DNA from: Opisthorchis felineus
Taxonomy: Eukaryota > Platyhelminthes > Trematoda > Opisthorchiida > Opisthorchiidae
Assembly (NCBI GenBank): GCA_004794785.1
Contig: SJOL01002185.1
Location: forward strand, 285,054-349,053
Direction: 5' to 3'
Length of the DNA: 64,000 nt
In this document: one piece after another, positions 1 to 11,893 of the stretch
How the letters are laid out: each line of letters starts with the position of its first letter
Position numbering within the stretch: position 1 is the stretch's first letter
The notes under the pieces: generated by a model
Told to the model about the DNA's origin: nothing
Databases searched by the model: none
Seen by the model: only the letters and a program-made list of their open reading frames with translations
Made by a program: the position numbers and the translations under genes

Positions 1-3000
1 TGGCATGAGTTTATTTGTATGTGTGCAATTCATGGTTGTACGCTGGCTGGGACACTGTCAGGGCACCCACACCTAGACAGGAGAACGATTAGGGTCCTTA
101 ACCAAAGCCTTGGGCTCAAAAGCCTAACCGCAAGACAGCGGTGTTTGGCGGGAAATGCAGACGCATTACCATTTCTACGGAACAAGTTGCCACATGTCCC
201 AACCCCCAAACTGGAGGTCCAGGAGACTGTGTTCGTCAGACCTCTACCTACTGACCAACCTGGTATGAGAGACTCTGTGAGTATCGCGCGGACACCCCCC
301 CAGTATAGCTCAATGGGTCGCTGAGTTGCGCAAACCGTCACACCACGGTAAGGTCCAGACTCTTCGTGACGATGTAACGTAACACCCAAATATCCTTTGT
401 GGGTGCCAGAATCTGACTAAGGCTCCTGGTTGAAAGTCCATCGTGTACACATTGGCCAGTACCAGTGTTAGTTGAGATTCCAGTGTCAGAAGTTTTATCG
501 ACAGTAACCAACTGAATCGATAACAAACTGACCGAGATTTAAGCATATTTTGATGACTTCAGCCAACTCATCTACAAAAGGTAGCGTCCGTTCTTGCTGC
601 ATTGTGTCCGCTGGCAGAGACCGTTTTGTTGTTTGCAGAGCCTGTTCGTCCCGAGATGATTATATCCATCGAGTTGATAGTAAAACTGACGAAACATTCG
701 TCTTACCCCAAAGTAGACCTAGCTACCTCGGCACCAGATTCTCAGGAATCCTGATCGTATGTGTATGACCTACCGGCAAGTGGCTTAAGGAGACTTGGGA
801 ACCTGGCTAGCTTAAATGGTGGTGAACCTTTGCTACCTAATCTTGCTTGCATTCACCATTCACTGGTAATCACCCTTGTGTTACCTCCTCTGCGCTCAGT
901 CAACTACGGCTTTGATAATCGTCAACATATGTTCGACGGATCTGTCAAACAGTACGCGCTTCCAGAACTGGCCGTAACTATGACTAACAGGGATAGCTGA
1001 AAGCGAATTGCAGAGAGTTGCATGTTAATTTGAGTATAAACTGCCTGTTCGGATTCACAGCAAAAACGAAGGTGACAAAAACGACCAACTGCTTATATTT
1101 TTTAGTCTCGTTCAAAACTGGGGTATTAAGATCTGGGAATTACCTGAACTAATTCATTCGTCTGAATATAACTAGTCTCCGTCTCATAGAAGTGGAATTA
1201 AGAAAAACGACCTGTGATATCAGAGGGTTGAAATCTGTGTTTGTATATAAGCTACAGATGCAGTGCTCTCTACCACGGTTAATTCGCTGAACGTGAGTGA
1301 AACAGCAGTTCCTTCAGGAAAGCAAAGGTAATTTGAGTGGAGAGGATACCAGAATACGTAGCTGGTACACTACAAATACACTTGGCCGGTCCAAAAACGT
1401 CAGTGAACTATTTCCGTTTCAGTTCTTCGGAATGAACTAAGACAGTAAATGGTTTAGTGCAAAAATTTTCGGCAGATTGTGAGGACCAAATTCAGCCATC
1501 TGAAAGATGATTTGGTGCTGAAAGCGCCTGGTAACATGGGTTCCAACATCCGGTATGTTCAGCAGATGCTTCAAATTTATCCGTCGTTCAAAGAGTATGT
1601 TTCTTATTTCTTGCTTTTTGTTCTGTCTGATACAGGCAAATCTAACTGGATCACAGTTCTTACACCTAGCATAACAGCTGTGATACGAAAGGCTGCAATA
1701 GTTGACCACACCCTGTATCTGGCATCATTGGTAAATTACGTCAGATATACTCAGGTTAGCCATTTATAGTCTCAACACCTGCAAATAACTATACTGTTGC
1801 TTAAACCATTTGCTCTTGTGCATCTATTATTCAGGAAAGAAATTGCATTCAGTCATTGAGTCTTTGCAGTGTAATGTGTCCTTGAATAGTAACCAACACC
1901 AACACTTGTGGTTCCGAATTGCGGTTATGGATTAAGCAAATCAGCCAACTTTCAGACAAAATGACTCCAAGAACTCACTACGAGAAGAATTAGCCTTCAT
2001 ATATCAGCAGCTGTCTTCGTGAACTAGGAATGCAACTACAGACAGAAATGCTGTCCAAAAGTAAAAACGGGTAGGCTAGAACCAAACCCTTGATATTTTA
2101 GGATGTTCTGCAATGAAACAAACATTTCCTCCTGATCCTATCAACAGAACGAATTCTGTTCTTTCAACGCCACTCCTCCGATTGTTACATACTCGGATAG
2201 ATTCCAACCAACAAACGGGGATAATAAAAGACTGACTGAACTTCACGGACTAGACCTACCTTACGAATACTAAACAGGATAAAACCTGTAGTGGGTTGTC
2301 AGAAAACTACAGTTGGCTTTCCCATACCACTTACAAGACGATGCTGGCCTTTAACGAAGACATTCTCTTATTACGGTTGCCTGTGCCCAGGACAAAGTTC
2401 ATCCGAAATAAGATGCAATCGTCACTCTCAAAAGCAAAACTAAAAAGGTCAGCAAAAGACGGTGGAACGCTCATCAAGAATGGTATTCTAGAGAAGTGGT
2501 TGTTTGCTTATCAAAGATGCGAGATGATTCACTAAGCTCATGCTCATGCCAGTGACAAACGAAGTGGTTCGAGTAAAGCTAGTTACTAAAATGCCCTCTT
2601 CAAAACAATTAGTATAAGTCACGGTATACGTCTGGCGTTTTCAGTAACTACGTCATAGCGGTAACCAGCAGATCCACCTAGTAATTAGGAAAAGTTCGAA
2701 GGTAACTCCCCCATCAATCCGGTAACTGTATATTCTTCTACAACTAACTGTCGAGACAACCGTACTTACAGGGCTTCTTAACCAAACTGGTTCTATGTGA
2801 TCATAATCACGATGTAAATATAGCCTTTGAGCCTTTATCTGAGCTTACCTAGAGCCCATTCTCCCAAAGTATATCAGAAGCAAATTAACTTTCCAGCAAA
2901 AAAATCTTGCTCTCAAACCAGCTGCTTAATTCTCACACATGGTTAAAACACTGACAGTACCCTGGGTTCATAAGCTGAATTTGCAAGTCCACGTGTGTTA

Positions 3001-3260
3001 AATGGATAAAGTAATAAGCTAGACTGTTGCTCAACACTAACAATCAACGCTTGGTAGGTTTGGTTAGATTACTTGTGCAGGTCATTGATCGGAGTGCCCT
3101 GACTGGTTGATTCACGCAGCAAAGCTGGAAAGACTGGTAAAAAGGGTGCTTCACGCACTCCGGTTTGATATGTTTTGTTACACTCATTTTGTACTATTCT
3201 ACAGTGCATCCTTAACCTTGTGGTTCGCACAGTGGCGGCACCGCTGTATGTGCACCTGAG
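1..3260. other. No gene recognised; anonymous intergenic DNA
   Basis: Only short open frames (under about 100 codons) overlap here on both strands, many opened by non-ATG codons. None shows a recognisable domain, splice-flanked exon or repeat motif. I also saw no tRNA-like boxes or long inverted repeats. Confidence 0.5.
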
Positions 3261-3269
3261 TTGACAACC

Positions 3270-3950
3270 CATGTCACTGTAGTACAGATTACTGGCCAAC
3301 GGATAAAAAGCGCTATGTATGCAATGAAGTCAAAGCACGTGCTGCCGTCATGTGCTCGCATTTCGACATCCAGTCGCCTCATTGTGCGCAAACCAGACTA
3401 CATCTATAAAGGAAAGGCCCTACTCAACGACACAACCGCGTTAGACCGCTTAGGACGCTACCAAAGCAAGCAAGCAAACAAAATCAGTATGAACTTAAAA
3501 AAGTTCGAGGATCTCCACAAGATTACAAAAGGATAATATTGGAGAATGAGAGCTCGTGATTCGGCCACTCTGCGCTTCTTCGGACTCTCAAAGACACACA
3601 AAGGAACGATACTCCTTCGACCAATAGTATCACTCCCGGGAACGCGACCTATAATCTTTCAAAAGTGCTGTGGAAGAAGTTGAACCATGTCATCGGCGGG
3701 TCTCAACACTCAATCAAAAATGTGGGACAATTTTTGGAGAGACTGAAGAACACGAAGGTCGATCAGGATGAAATAATGGTCTCATTAGATGTGTGCTCAT
3801 TATCTACGTCTGTAGAGCTCTATTCTACCAAGACAACTGTAGCCGAATTATTGGATACGGGCGGCATGCCAGCTGAAGCATGTGAGCCAGAGAATCGTAT
3901 ACACCTCGCAAAATGTGAACTTGATACTATCACATCTTGAGAACTTCACC
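3270..3950 (+). pseudogene. Penelope-like retroelement fragment (N-terminal part and RT fingers/palm)
   Basis: Frame-shifted reading on the plus strand gives the conserved start of a Penelope-like reverse transcriptase. There is a linker with LLNDTTALDRL and ISMNLKKFEDLHKI (about 3,415-3,530). Next comes a decayed RFYGLPKTHK-type motif read as RFFGLSKTHKG (about 3,568-3,603), then LRPIVSLPGT (about 3,616-3,645). RT motif A follows as MVSLDVCSLSTSV (about 3,775-3,815), with the metal-binding Asp kept. The C-terminal RT motifs and the GIY-YIG nuclease are absent, so this is a truncated dead copy. At least two frame changes and one stop interrupt it. Family assignment comes from motif order; the related copy at 51.6-52.5 kb carries the complementary C-terminal half. 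Confidence 0.7.
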
Positions 3951-3959
3951 TGATTATCC

Positions 3960-6900
3960 TTAGATTTCCATTGGATAACTCACAATGAAATAATGTCATC
4001 GCTTTACTTCGTACGACCTTCACAAGTCTTTTGATTTCCGAGTAGTTAATCGATGATGGGCTTGTCGCCCCATCTAGCACCATAGCACTCTTCTTCTGCA
4101 CAACAGCCAGACATAACAGTGTCGTGACGTCGGGGTTGAACATCATGTGAACAGAGCACATTTGTATGGGAGGTTCATGTCGGACTCGACGAGACAGGAT
4201 GTTACCGGTCGGTAAACACTTCCCGTATCTCCTGACAAAGCAGTCCAGCTATCAGACTGCGTCATTAAGACTGAGCGCAGAACCGATGCTTCACTGTCTA
4301 AAACAGGAGTTATTTGTATTAAGAAAATTCCAGTGTGGAAATGTGATTAAATGCAGGATTTAAATAGCTCAGCACAAGGCAGTTACATGCACATCGAGTT
4401 GCCTCTACTTCTAAATACATAAGCAGATAGTGGGGACAGATCTGTTGTTGAACCGTAAACCAACTATATAAATTGGTTTGCCGACCTTTCGTTACTATTC
4501 GATGAGCCATCAAAATTACGCCATTCCGTGGATATTTATTTGTCATATTTCAGTTTTTCTAGCTTAACTGATAGCATGTAATAGCTTTAGCGTGGTTGGT
4601 TAACTGAAAATCCTGTTACTACATTGCTTATTGGCCTGTTTTAAATCGGTGTTGATTCGTGGTTTGGATATCTCACATCTGATTGAGATGGAACCAAAAG
4701 TAAAAACGTCACACCTTGAAGCATTTTGAGGGAGTCACTAAAACAGTCACGCTGACCATACGTTGTAAAGTGCACCAAGCTACAATTACCCTTAGTCCCA
4801 TCCCCCTCTGGTATGTCATGGATTGGCAGGCATCTGCGTTCGCGTCACGCTGAGCTGAGCGAGTAATCGGCGTTCTTTCTGTGGGCCAAACATTTTTAGG
4901 AAACCAAAATTTTCATTAGTGTACGAGAAAAAGTAGCAGTTTGTGTTGTCCCCGAGTCACAAGACTCACATAATAGTGGGTACCATGAAAGATGAGTGAA
5001 GATTCGTGTACAGACGAAATGTGAGGCAAACGCATTTTTTAAATGCTCTGCTGAAGTAACTGACCTCAGGTTAAGTCCATGATGTGTTCCTCGAGGGAGA
5101 TGCTCGAAAGGGAAATGAACTTACACCTAAGAGGAGATCAGGCTGCTTCAGTGTTGTTACGAGACTGGAGCTGGCCGTCGGGCTATGGTTTTTGCTCTTC
5201 TGCATACCATCCAGTGTCCGTGTGACACTCGCACGGTATTTCACACCAAAACGGATTACTGACAAATTCTCCTAACTTCGTTCAGTATTCTCTATTAACT
5301 CCATTGCCGCTCAAGTTAACGATCAGTCTTTTGTAAATTACAGACACAGGCTTGTCAGTTTTGTATCCAAAGAAGTGATTGACAGTGTGCTAACGCTCAC
5401 GCCCCCCCATCAGACCTGACTCCCCTGATTTACCACACCCTTATTGTGCCAGCTCTGTGGCAATCAGGCTAACAAGCTGCTCTGTCATGAACTCTCGACG
5501 CTTCCGGTACACGCACCGTAATTGCACATTCGTTATCTGGAAGGTGCCGCCTACGAAATCCGGACGATTCTGCATCTACTGCAGCCATTTACGCCGGTGT
5601 TGATATAACCCCTAGTTCCTGAGGTGAGGCATCAATCAACTGTAGCTATGATTCGGTTAAAATTGTTTTTTAATGGAAACTAACCACTTTCCTACACAGC
5701 ATGAGGAGTTCAGACACTGACCTAACCACCAGTGACCTCAGTGTACAAGCAGGATATCTCAGTTCATCAGAGACACGACTTTGTGACCTGCTCAGCTCTG
5801 ACTCAAGACGTCATGACATTGGTGGTCGCCTCTTGCTGTGCTGTACTGATCATCATTTGTCCCTCATTAGTACCGGATTCAGATGCAGTGGACACCGTTG
5901 AGCTACCTGGTGCCTCCTACTGATGGATAACCGTGGAGTCAGACTGAAAACATAGCCATAAGTACTCAGTGGCTGTCGGTCGTGTTGGATCACTCACAAC
6001 AATTCGGATCATGCTCATATCTAGCATAAATGTTCCATAAGTTTCCACGTTGGACCGAAATAGCAAGCCCATCGTTTAGTCACGTAAACGCGATCTGACA
6101 TGAACTAGCTTATGCAACGATTTAGAAGCTAAATCTTGGGGAGACGTCAGTTTTAAATGGGACGAGAAAAGCCCCATTATCTATACAACAGGGAACTGGA
6201 CATGTTTTGTCTCCGAGGCCCTACCACAAAGTATGCGATCCCAGAGTGGTCACTGTCTCTCCTCGATAAGAGACCTCAGGGCCCTTCGACAACTGAACAC
6301 AGTCCAGTCAGAACGGCTGTTAGGGGTCAGCTCAAGTAAAGTCTGAGTGCGAGCAGAGAGACTTGGTGGAATCAAAGGAGCTGAAAATGGAGGAAGCTAG
6401 TGCAGCTGGGAATATCGGGGATCTTTTTCACCTGACATGCAAAACGGGGCCAAAAATCGGGCTGCTAGTGCAATCACCGAAGACAGCCTTGAAAATTTAC
6501 TATACAAGAACCAGAGCCTTGACAGCTTGCCTGAATATTTCTAACAGTAGTCTAATTTGTCATCTGCACCCATATCTTTCATTCCACTAGTTCAATGCGA
6601 GCCATGGTCTGTGAGTTTGAACCATTCCTCACTTTCTGAAGCAATAAGATACCCTTCTTCCTAGAGCTTTACCGGGTGGCAGAGCAACCGTCGAGGTTAT
6701 TCAAACATAAATCTCTGTATTGTATTCACTAGGTCGTTTAAATTAATTTGAGAACGGAAATATCACCATGCAAAATGGAGTGATCAGGCACCCAAAGCGA
6801 CCACTCCAACTGTGAGGGTATAGGCCTCGCTGGCTACTGCGACATCTGACCTCATGACACAAGACGCATGTCCGATAGCACCAGGAAGGATTTCAAGCAG

Positions 6901-7130
6901 GTAAGAGGGGGTTTACCCGCACTTTCATACTGCGTGGAGTAATTGAGCAACGTCATACCTACCACCCACCAACTGCGGTGATTTTCTCACACTTTAAAAT
7001 ACTTCAGGATCCATTAATAGGCCGACAACTCTATATTTGCTTGAATAACCAGAAATGTCCTCGGAGATCCTGAGTATTGATTCCACCATTTATTACCTTT
7101 TTCCTGGCCGCCCTAAAGTTTAAACAGGTT
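3960..7130. other. No gene recognised
   Basis: Short ORFs only, for example 3,946-4,161 minus and 5,084-5,275 plus, without recognisable domains. No repeat family seen elsewhere in the window is clearly present. Confidence 0.45.
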
Positions 7131-7199
7131 CACCCACAACTACTTCATCAGGGTCGTCTCCTCCCCCTATGATTATTTACTTTTACCATTTACAATATC

Positions 7200-7990
7200 T
7201 TTTAGTGGACTCTCTGTGAGACCATGAATACAGCTGTCAAAATCACATCTATAGAAGGATTGATGGAATTGAATTATGCGGATGACATTTTTCTATTATT
7301 CGATGACCACACACCTGCATCAGATACTCTAAATAAAATGGTGGAATTGGTTCAGCCGCTTGGTTTGCACCTTCAAGGAGCAAAGTCTTAGTTCGGGAAC
7401 TCCCACTGTCATGTACTCCTATGAAATTTCAGGATGAGGAGCTTAATATTTCTACACGAGAACATGCATCAACCCTGAATTTTCGATCACAGGTAAAGTC
7501 AATGCATACATCATCGTGTCACTAGAAATGGTCGCCACATTTCCTCATGTCCACAAAACGACTGTGAGAATGGTCTGAAGTCATGGTTGTGAATATCTGA
7601 ATACCTCGGACCCCTTCAAATAGTTCATCACTGAAACCTGCGTAGTTCGGCAGGCGTTAACCGCCTGCAGCGTGCGCACAATGAAACCGTTTACTAGCGA
7701 GTACTAGGTAATGTGCCGGATTCACCTGAGTCTCAGATAGGGTTTAGCAGTTTATGGCTGTTAGGGCACGTACTACGTGTGCTCGATCACCGTCTACCAA
7801 AAAAACCTCGGTTGTCACATCAAACCCTTGTTGGAGAAAGGAGGAAGGTGATGATCCATGAAGTGACAACGCGAAATGAAAGCGAAAACTATCAAGTTGG
7901 GCCTGGGAAAGGTCCACCTGCTTCTCCCTCGGCGTTGTTTGAAATATTACAAGAAAACGAACGCATCCAATCCCAACGGTGTGACTGATA
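7200..7990 (+). pseudogene. RTE/SR2-like LINE fragment (RT palm to C-terminus)
   Basis: The plus-strand translation at about 7,270-7,390 carries an intact RT motif C context, LNYADDIFLLF, followed by a helix-like stretch ending in VELVQPLGLHL, as in the other RTE-like copies of this window. After stops and frame changes, the typical C-terminal segment appears at about 7,740-7,960: LLGHVLRVLDHRLPKK, matching LQWLGHVLRMPEDRFPRR in the 38.6-kb copy. The endonuclease and RT motif A region are missing, so this is a 5'-truncated relic. YADD is preserved here, whereas other copies have YAGD, YAVD or YADH. Confidence 0.7.
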
Positions 7991-7999
7991 TCACTAATT

Positions 8000-9547
8000 T
8001 GCCCAACGGCTCAGTAAAAGCTTGTCTGTCTTCGTGTGCTGAAAGTGTGTTGGATGAGGTCTGCAAAGGAAGCTGGTTGAACCCAGTTGATGTCAACTCT
8101 CACCAACATGGTATTCGGATACGTTTACTTCAACGACTTTCGAGTGTGCTGTTGGATGACTTACCCAGGGACAAAGGAATTTTTGAACTAAACCTCTATC
8201 CATCGAGTTTCATCCCATCTTTGACCAGGAACTTCCTCTTCCAAGGTTGTGCGATACTTACTCACCAGTCTTGATAAAGTCTGCTGTTCATGATGGTGAT
8301 GGTGGCGCAGGTAGGCTAGGCGACGATCTTTGCACGGCACACTTGTTTGAAGAACATTTGGGCAACAGTTGAAGTTAATCACAAGCAATATAACATAACC
8401 AAGCAAGACTCTTCCATAGTGAAATTGATGGAACGAATTGAAAGTGCGTCTGGGGGGATCTAGCTTCTATTCAGCATTCAGTGTCACACCACTGGAGGTC
8501 AACGCGTTACACTGCCGCCAGGCAGAATATGAGTCACATTCAACCTGCGCTTTAATTTAGCTATATTTCTGAAGCTTATCTACTCATTGAATCGAACCAG
8601 CTGAACTGACATTAGACAGAAAACTGGTGCTTCTATAATTTGATGCAACCATCTGGTTCTTCAAATTCTACTGGAATCAGCTCTGCTCTGGGTTACACTG
8701 CGAGAAACCGGGACAATGATCAGGTATCTCGAACGTTCATCTGTTTCATACATCACGTTAATGAGTAGATTCCGAAAACACACGATTGCAAAAATATAGT
8801 TCCGATGCATCCTTTCGGGTAAACATAAGACAAAAAAATTAGCAAGACAGTTTTGTGAGTTTAAACAACGGGTTCACAGTGAATGTGGTCAAATCGTCTA
8901 GGTTCTTTAGTTGTGCGATCGGCAGAGTGTGAAACCACGCCAAAATCCTCCAAAAATACATTTAGTCTGTCTACCGACGAAAGCAGGCCCAATTAACGCG
9001 AAGCAGTACTCACTGGAATTGGCGATCATTTTTTAACTGGCCCCAAAGTGGACACACCTACCATCCTTATCATAAAGAGCCCTGTATAAAGATTTCTCTT
9101 GATCGGCAAAAACAGCTGCTACCGTCAACCCCTACAGAAATATGATCATTCGATCATGCATCTTCGGTAGCATCATTCTTCCTGACATTCTCAAACTACA
9201 GGACTGCTTCATTCGGTGCAGCCGAGCAATTGCTTTTTTTACTCAACGCAACTAGTTGCACTTCATATTCGCAGCACACAAACTTCGTCCCTGTAATACG
9301 ACCATTCACCTGGAATAGCCATAAAAAAAACAGCATTACGCAGCCACTAAAAATATACCCGAATCTCCAGGAGACAGACGTGCCACACACTCCAAGGATT
9401 GATCGCGTTTTGCTACAAGAATCCATGTGGAAACAAACAACTAGACAATTGACAGAAACAATTCATACTTTTCGTATTTCACCCCCAAATTTTACACAAT
9501 GAATTCTAGTTCCGCCGAAATTGTGCGCACTTGCAAAAACGAATTCA
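8000..9547. other. No gene recognised
   Basis: The RTE C-terminal relic fades out near 8,000. Beyond it only short ORFs without recognisable motifs are present, up to the 9-bp direct repeat at 9,548. Confidence 0.4.
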
Positions 9548-9556
9548 AGCGCCAGT
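9548..9556. repeat. Putative target-site duplication, left copy
   Basis: The 9-mer AGCGCCAGT directly abuts the left end of the foldback element and recurs in the same orientation at 11,885-11,893, directly after its right end. Nine base pairs is the usual duplication length of Mutator-like elements. Confidence 0.55.
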
Positions 9557-10080
9557 AAAATTAAATTCTGACAAATTGACTCTCTGTCCCACTCAATTAT
9601 CGAAACACGGGCAAAATAGACAGATCAAAGTACGTAGTTTTTCAAATGTCACAGAATAAGATAACAATGTACTGAAACTTAGGGAACCGATAGACGATCG
9701 TTACTAGACTGGTTTATTGAAGGAACGCAATATACGAGAATACCCCGGGGTGTTATCCGGGCAGTGGTTTGGACAGCCTCGTACAGCCATGAATGAACGT
9801 CTTACACTGTGAGCTAACTGGACAGTTTGACTACTTGACAGAGGGGCTTGTGTGTATTCGGTTGCTATCGCACAACCACGTGGTGCTTTGTGCACAAACC
9901 GACTATCATAAATCCTATTCTGCTTGTGTCATGTCCTATAAGCTCCCGAAGTTGAGCAGCTTTGGATCTGTTTGTCACATCTGATCTTCAGGTACGCTGT
10001 TGGGTTGTAGTGAAACCAAGGAAATGAGTCGCATGAGGTTCTAATGAGGTGATGAAATCAATTCAACTGGCGGACAGTGG
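9557..10080 (+). repeat. Left arm of foldback element
   Basis: Inverted counterpart of 11,338-11,884. The landmark is the stretch ATACCCCGGGGTGTTATCC near 9,740, found as its reverse complement near 11,660. Confidence 0.8.
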
Positions 10081-11337
10081 GATTACAACTCACACAACCC
10101 AACTTTGCTAATGATGATTCCTGCGAAACTATACTGTTTACAACAGCCTGTACTTTATGTTGAAACTACGCGTCTTATGCTATTGGCTTATATAGTGGTA
10201 CATATCTTTGCATTTCGTGGGTCTTCAGGACCTTCGCATACCTGGTAAGAACGTGTGCAACTACAATTTCACAGTAGTCGGGCATACTCTAGGATTATGC
10301 AAATAAGCCGGTTTTCCTGAGAAAGCGTTGCCGGGACTCGTGGTTGCCAGCCGAGCTTTCTCAGTCACCTTGCGGCACTTTCGTGTGTGCTCATAGGAGA
10401 CTTAACATGAGATTTGGAAACAATGCATGTCTCTTCATCTGTCCTGAGATCGTAGAGCTTTTCCTCGAAGTTACGAAACGAAAATTCAGATAATTAGCAA
10501 CCTTTTGTAGGTGCAATTTTCCATACTCAGCGAATAGACGCATCCTCAACATATCACCATTGTGTTCACACACTCCGGATGTTTAACACGGTATTCATCG
10601 AGAATTCGGTATACATCCTTTCCACACTGTCCGAGATTCTCTCCTGATTCCTAATACTTAATCCGATCACCCTTCGTAGGAACTTTCACCTGCGATTTCA
10701 GGAACCCTTTTGTCGAATCTTTTTCTCTCATATATACAGTGAGAATTTCTTTTGGAGGATACTAATAAATAGCTCTATAGTCGACTGCCCAAAGCCAATG
10801 AGTTGCGAGTTGTCAAAGCCCTAATATACACAGCCTCGTGTGGAGGAGATGGACAAAAATCTTTACAGTCACTGCGTAACCGACACCGATTGAATTCCAA
10901 AGGATTGTAAGTTGAACGAGCGACTCCCGTCACTGAACTCAAACATGAATTATACTGTACTGGATCACTCAAAAGTGTTCTTTGCCAGTTGGCGCCCACA
11001 TAAGTTTGTGCCAATACATCAACTGCCATCGGCCGAAGAAAGTAGAAAGAGTCCAGTGAAAGCATAATTCACTGGGGTTATACAAACACGACGTACTCAG
11101 TCACCAAACAAATCACTCTTATTCTGGTAGAACGAATCAAAATAGACACAAAGCACACGCCACAGTCACCCAGGTCAGTGAAGCATGTCAGCTGTCAGGA
11201 TACTGACAGTTGTAATTCCAAAACATGCTCTCTTTACCACGGTCGCCAACGGAACGCAGGCACAACATAGATGTGATTTGGCACAAGATTTAGGCCAACA
11301 TATTTGCACCCTACGGAACTCCAATGGTGATCAGGTG

Positions 11338-11884
11338 CCACAGTCCATTAATTTAACTGATTTCATCGCCTCATTAGAACCTCATGCGACTCATTTCCTT
11401 GGTTTCACTACAACCCTACAGCGTACCTGAAGATCAGATGTGACAAACAGATCCAAAGCTGCTCAACTTCGAGAGCTTATAGGACATGACACAAGCAGAA
11501 TAGGATTTATGATAGTCGGTTTGTGCACAAAGCACCACGTGGTTGTGCGATAGCAACCGAATACACACAAGCCCCTCTGTCAAGTAGTCAAACTGTCCAG
11601 TTAGCTCACAGTGTAAGACGTTCATTCATGGCTGTACGAGGCTGTCGAAACCACTGCCCGGATAACACCCCGGGGTATTCTCGTATATTGCGTTCCTTCA
11701 ATAAACCAGTCTAGTAACGATCGTCTATCGGTTCCCTAAGTTTCAGTACATTGTTATCTTATTCTGTGACATTTGAAAAACTACGTACTTTGATCTGTCT
11801 GTTTTGCCCGTGTTTCGATAATCGAGTGGGACAGATTTAATTTGTCGAACTTTAATATTATTGGTGCGTGCATTCGCTAAATTT
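11338..11884 (-). repeat. Right arm of foldback element
   Basis: Reverse complement of the left arm with very few differences in the core. It carries about 27 extra bases near its outer end compared with the left arm. Confidence 0.8.
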
Positions 11885-11893
11885 AGCGCCAGT
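11885..11893. repeat. Putative target-site duplication, right copy
   Basis: AGCGCCAGT in the same orientation as at 9,548-9,556. Confidence 0.55.

Larger units (their letters stand above)
9557..11884. mobile_element. Foldback (long terminal inverted repeat) element, possibly Mutator-like MITE
   Basis: About 520 bp at 9,557-10,080 recur in inverted orientation at 11,338-11,884, separated by a ~1.26-kb loop (10,081-11,337) with no recognisable transposase or other gene. The arm cores (about 9,700-10,050 against 11,370-11,720) differ at only a few positions. The outer and inner margins are more diverged, and the left tip lacks about 27 bp present at the right tip. A 9-bp direct repeat flanks the structure. 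Long TIRs plus a 9-bp duplication suggest a non-autonomous Mutator-like element; this is inference from structure. The mirrored 63-codon ORFs in the arms simply reflect the palindrome. Confidence 0.75.

Noticed and set aside
7876..8274. 132-codon plus-strand ORF
   Set aside because: Its first part overlaps the RTE C-terminal relic in another frame; the rest has no recognisable domain.
9704..11714. Two nearly identical 63-codon ORFs (9,704-9,895 minus and 11,523-11,714 plus), and a second mirrored pair
   Set aside because: They are the same DNA present twice in the foldback arms; no protein family is recognised, so they are not evidence of a conserved gene.
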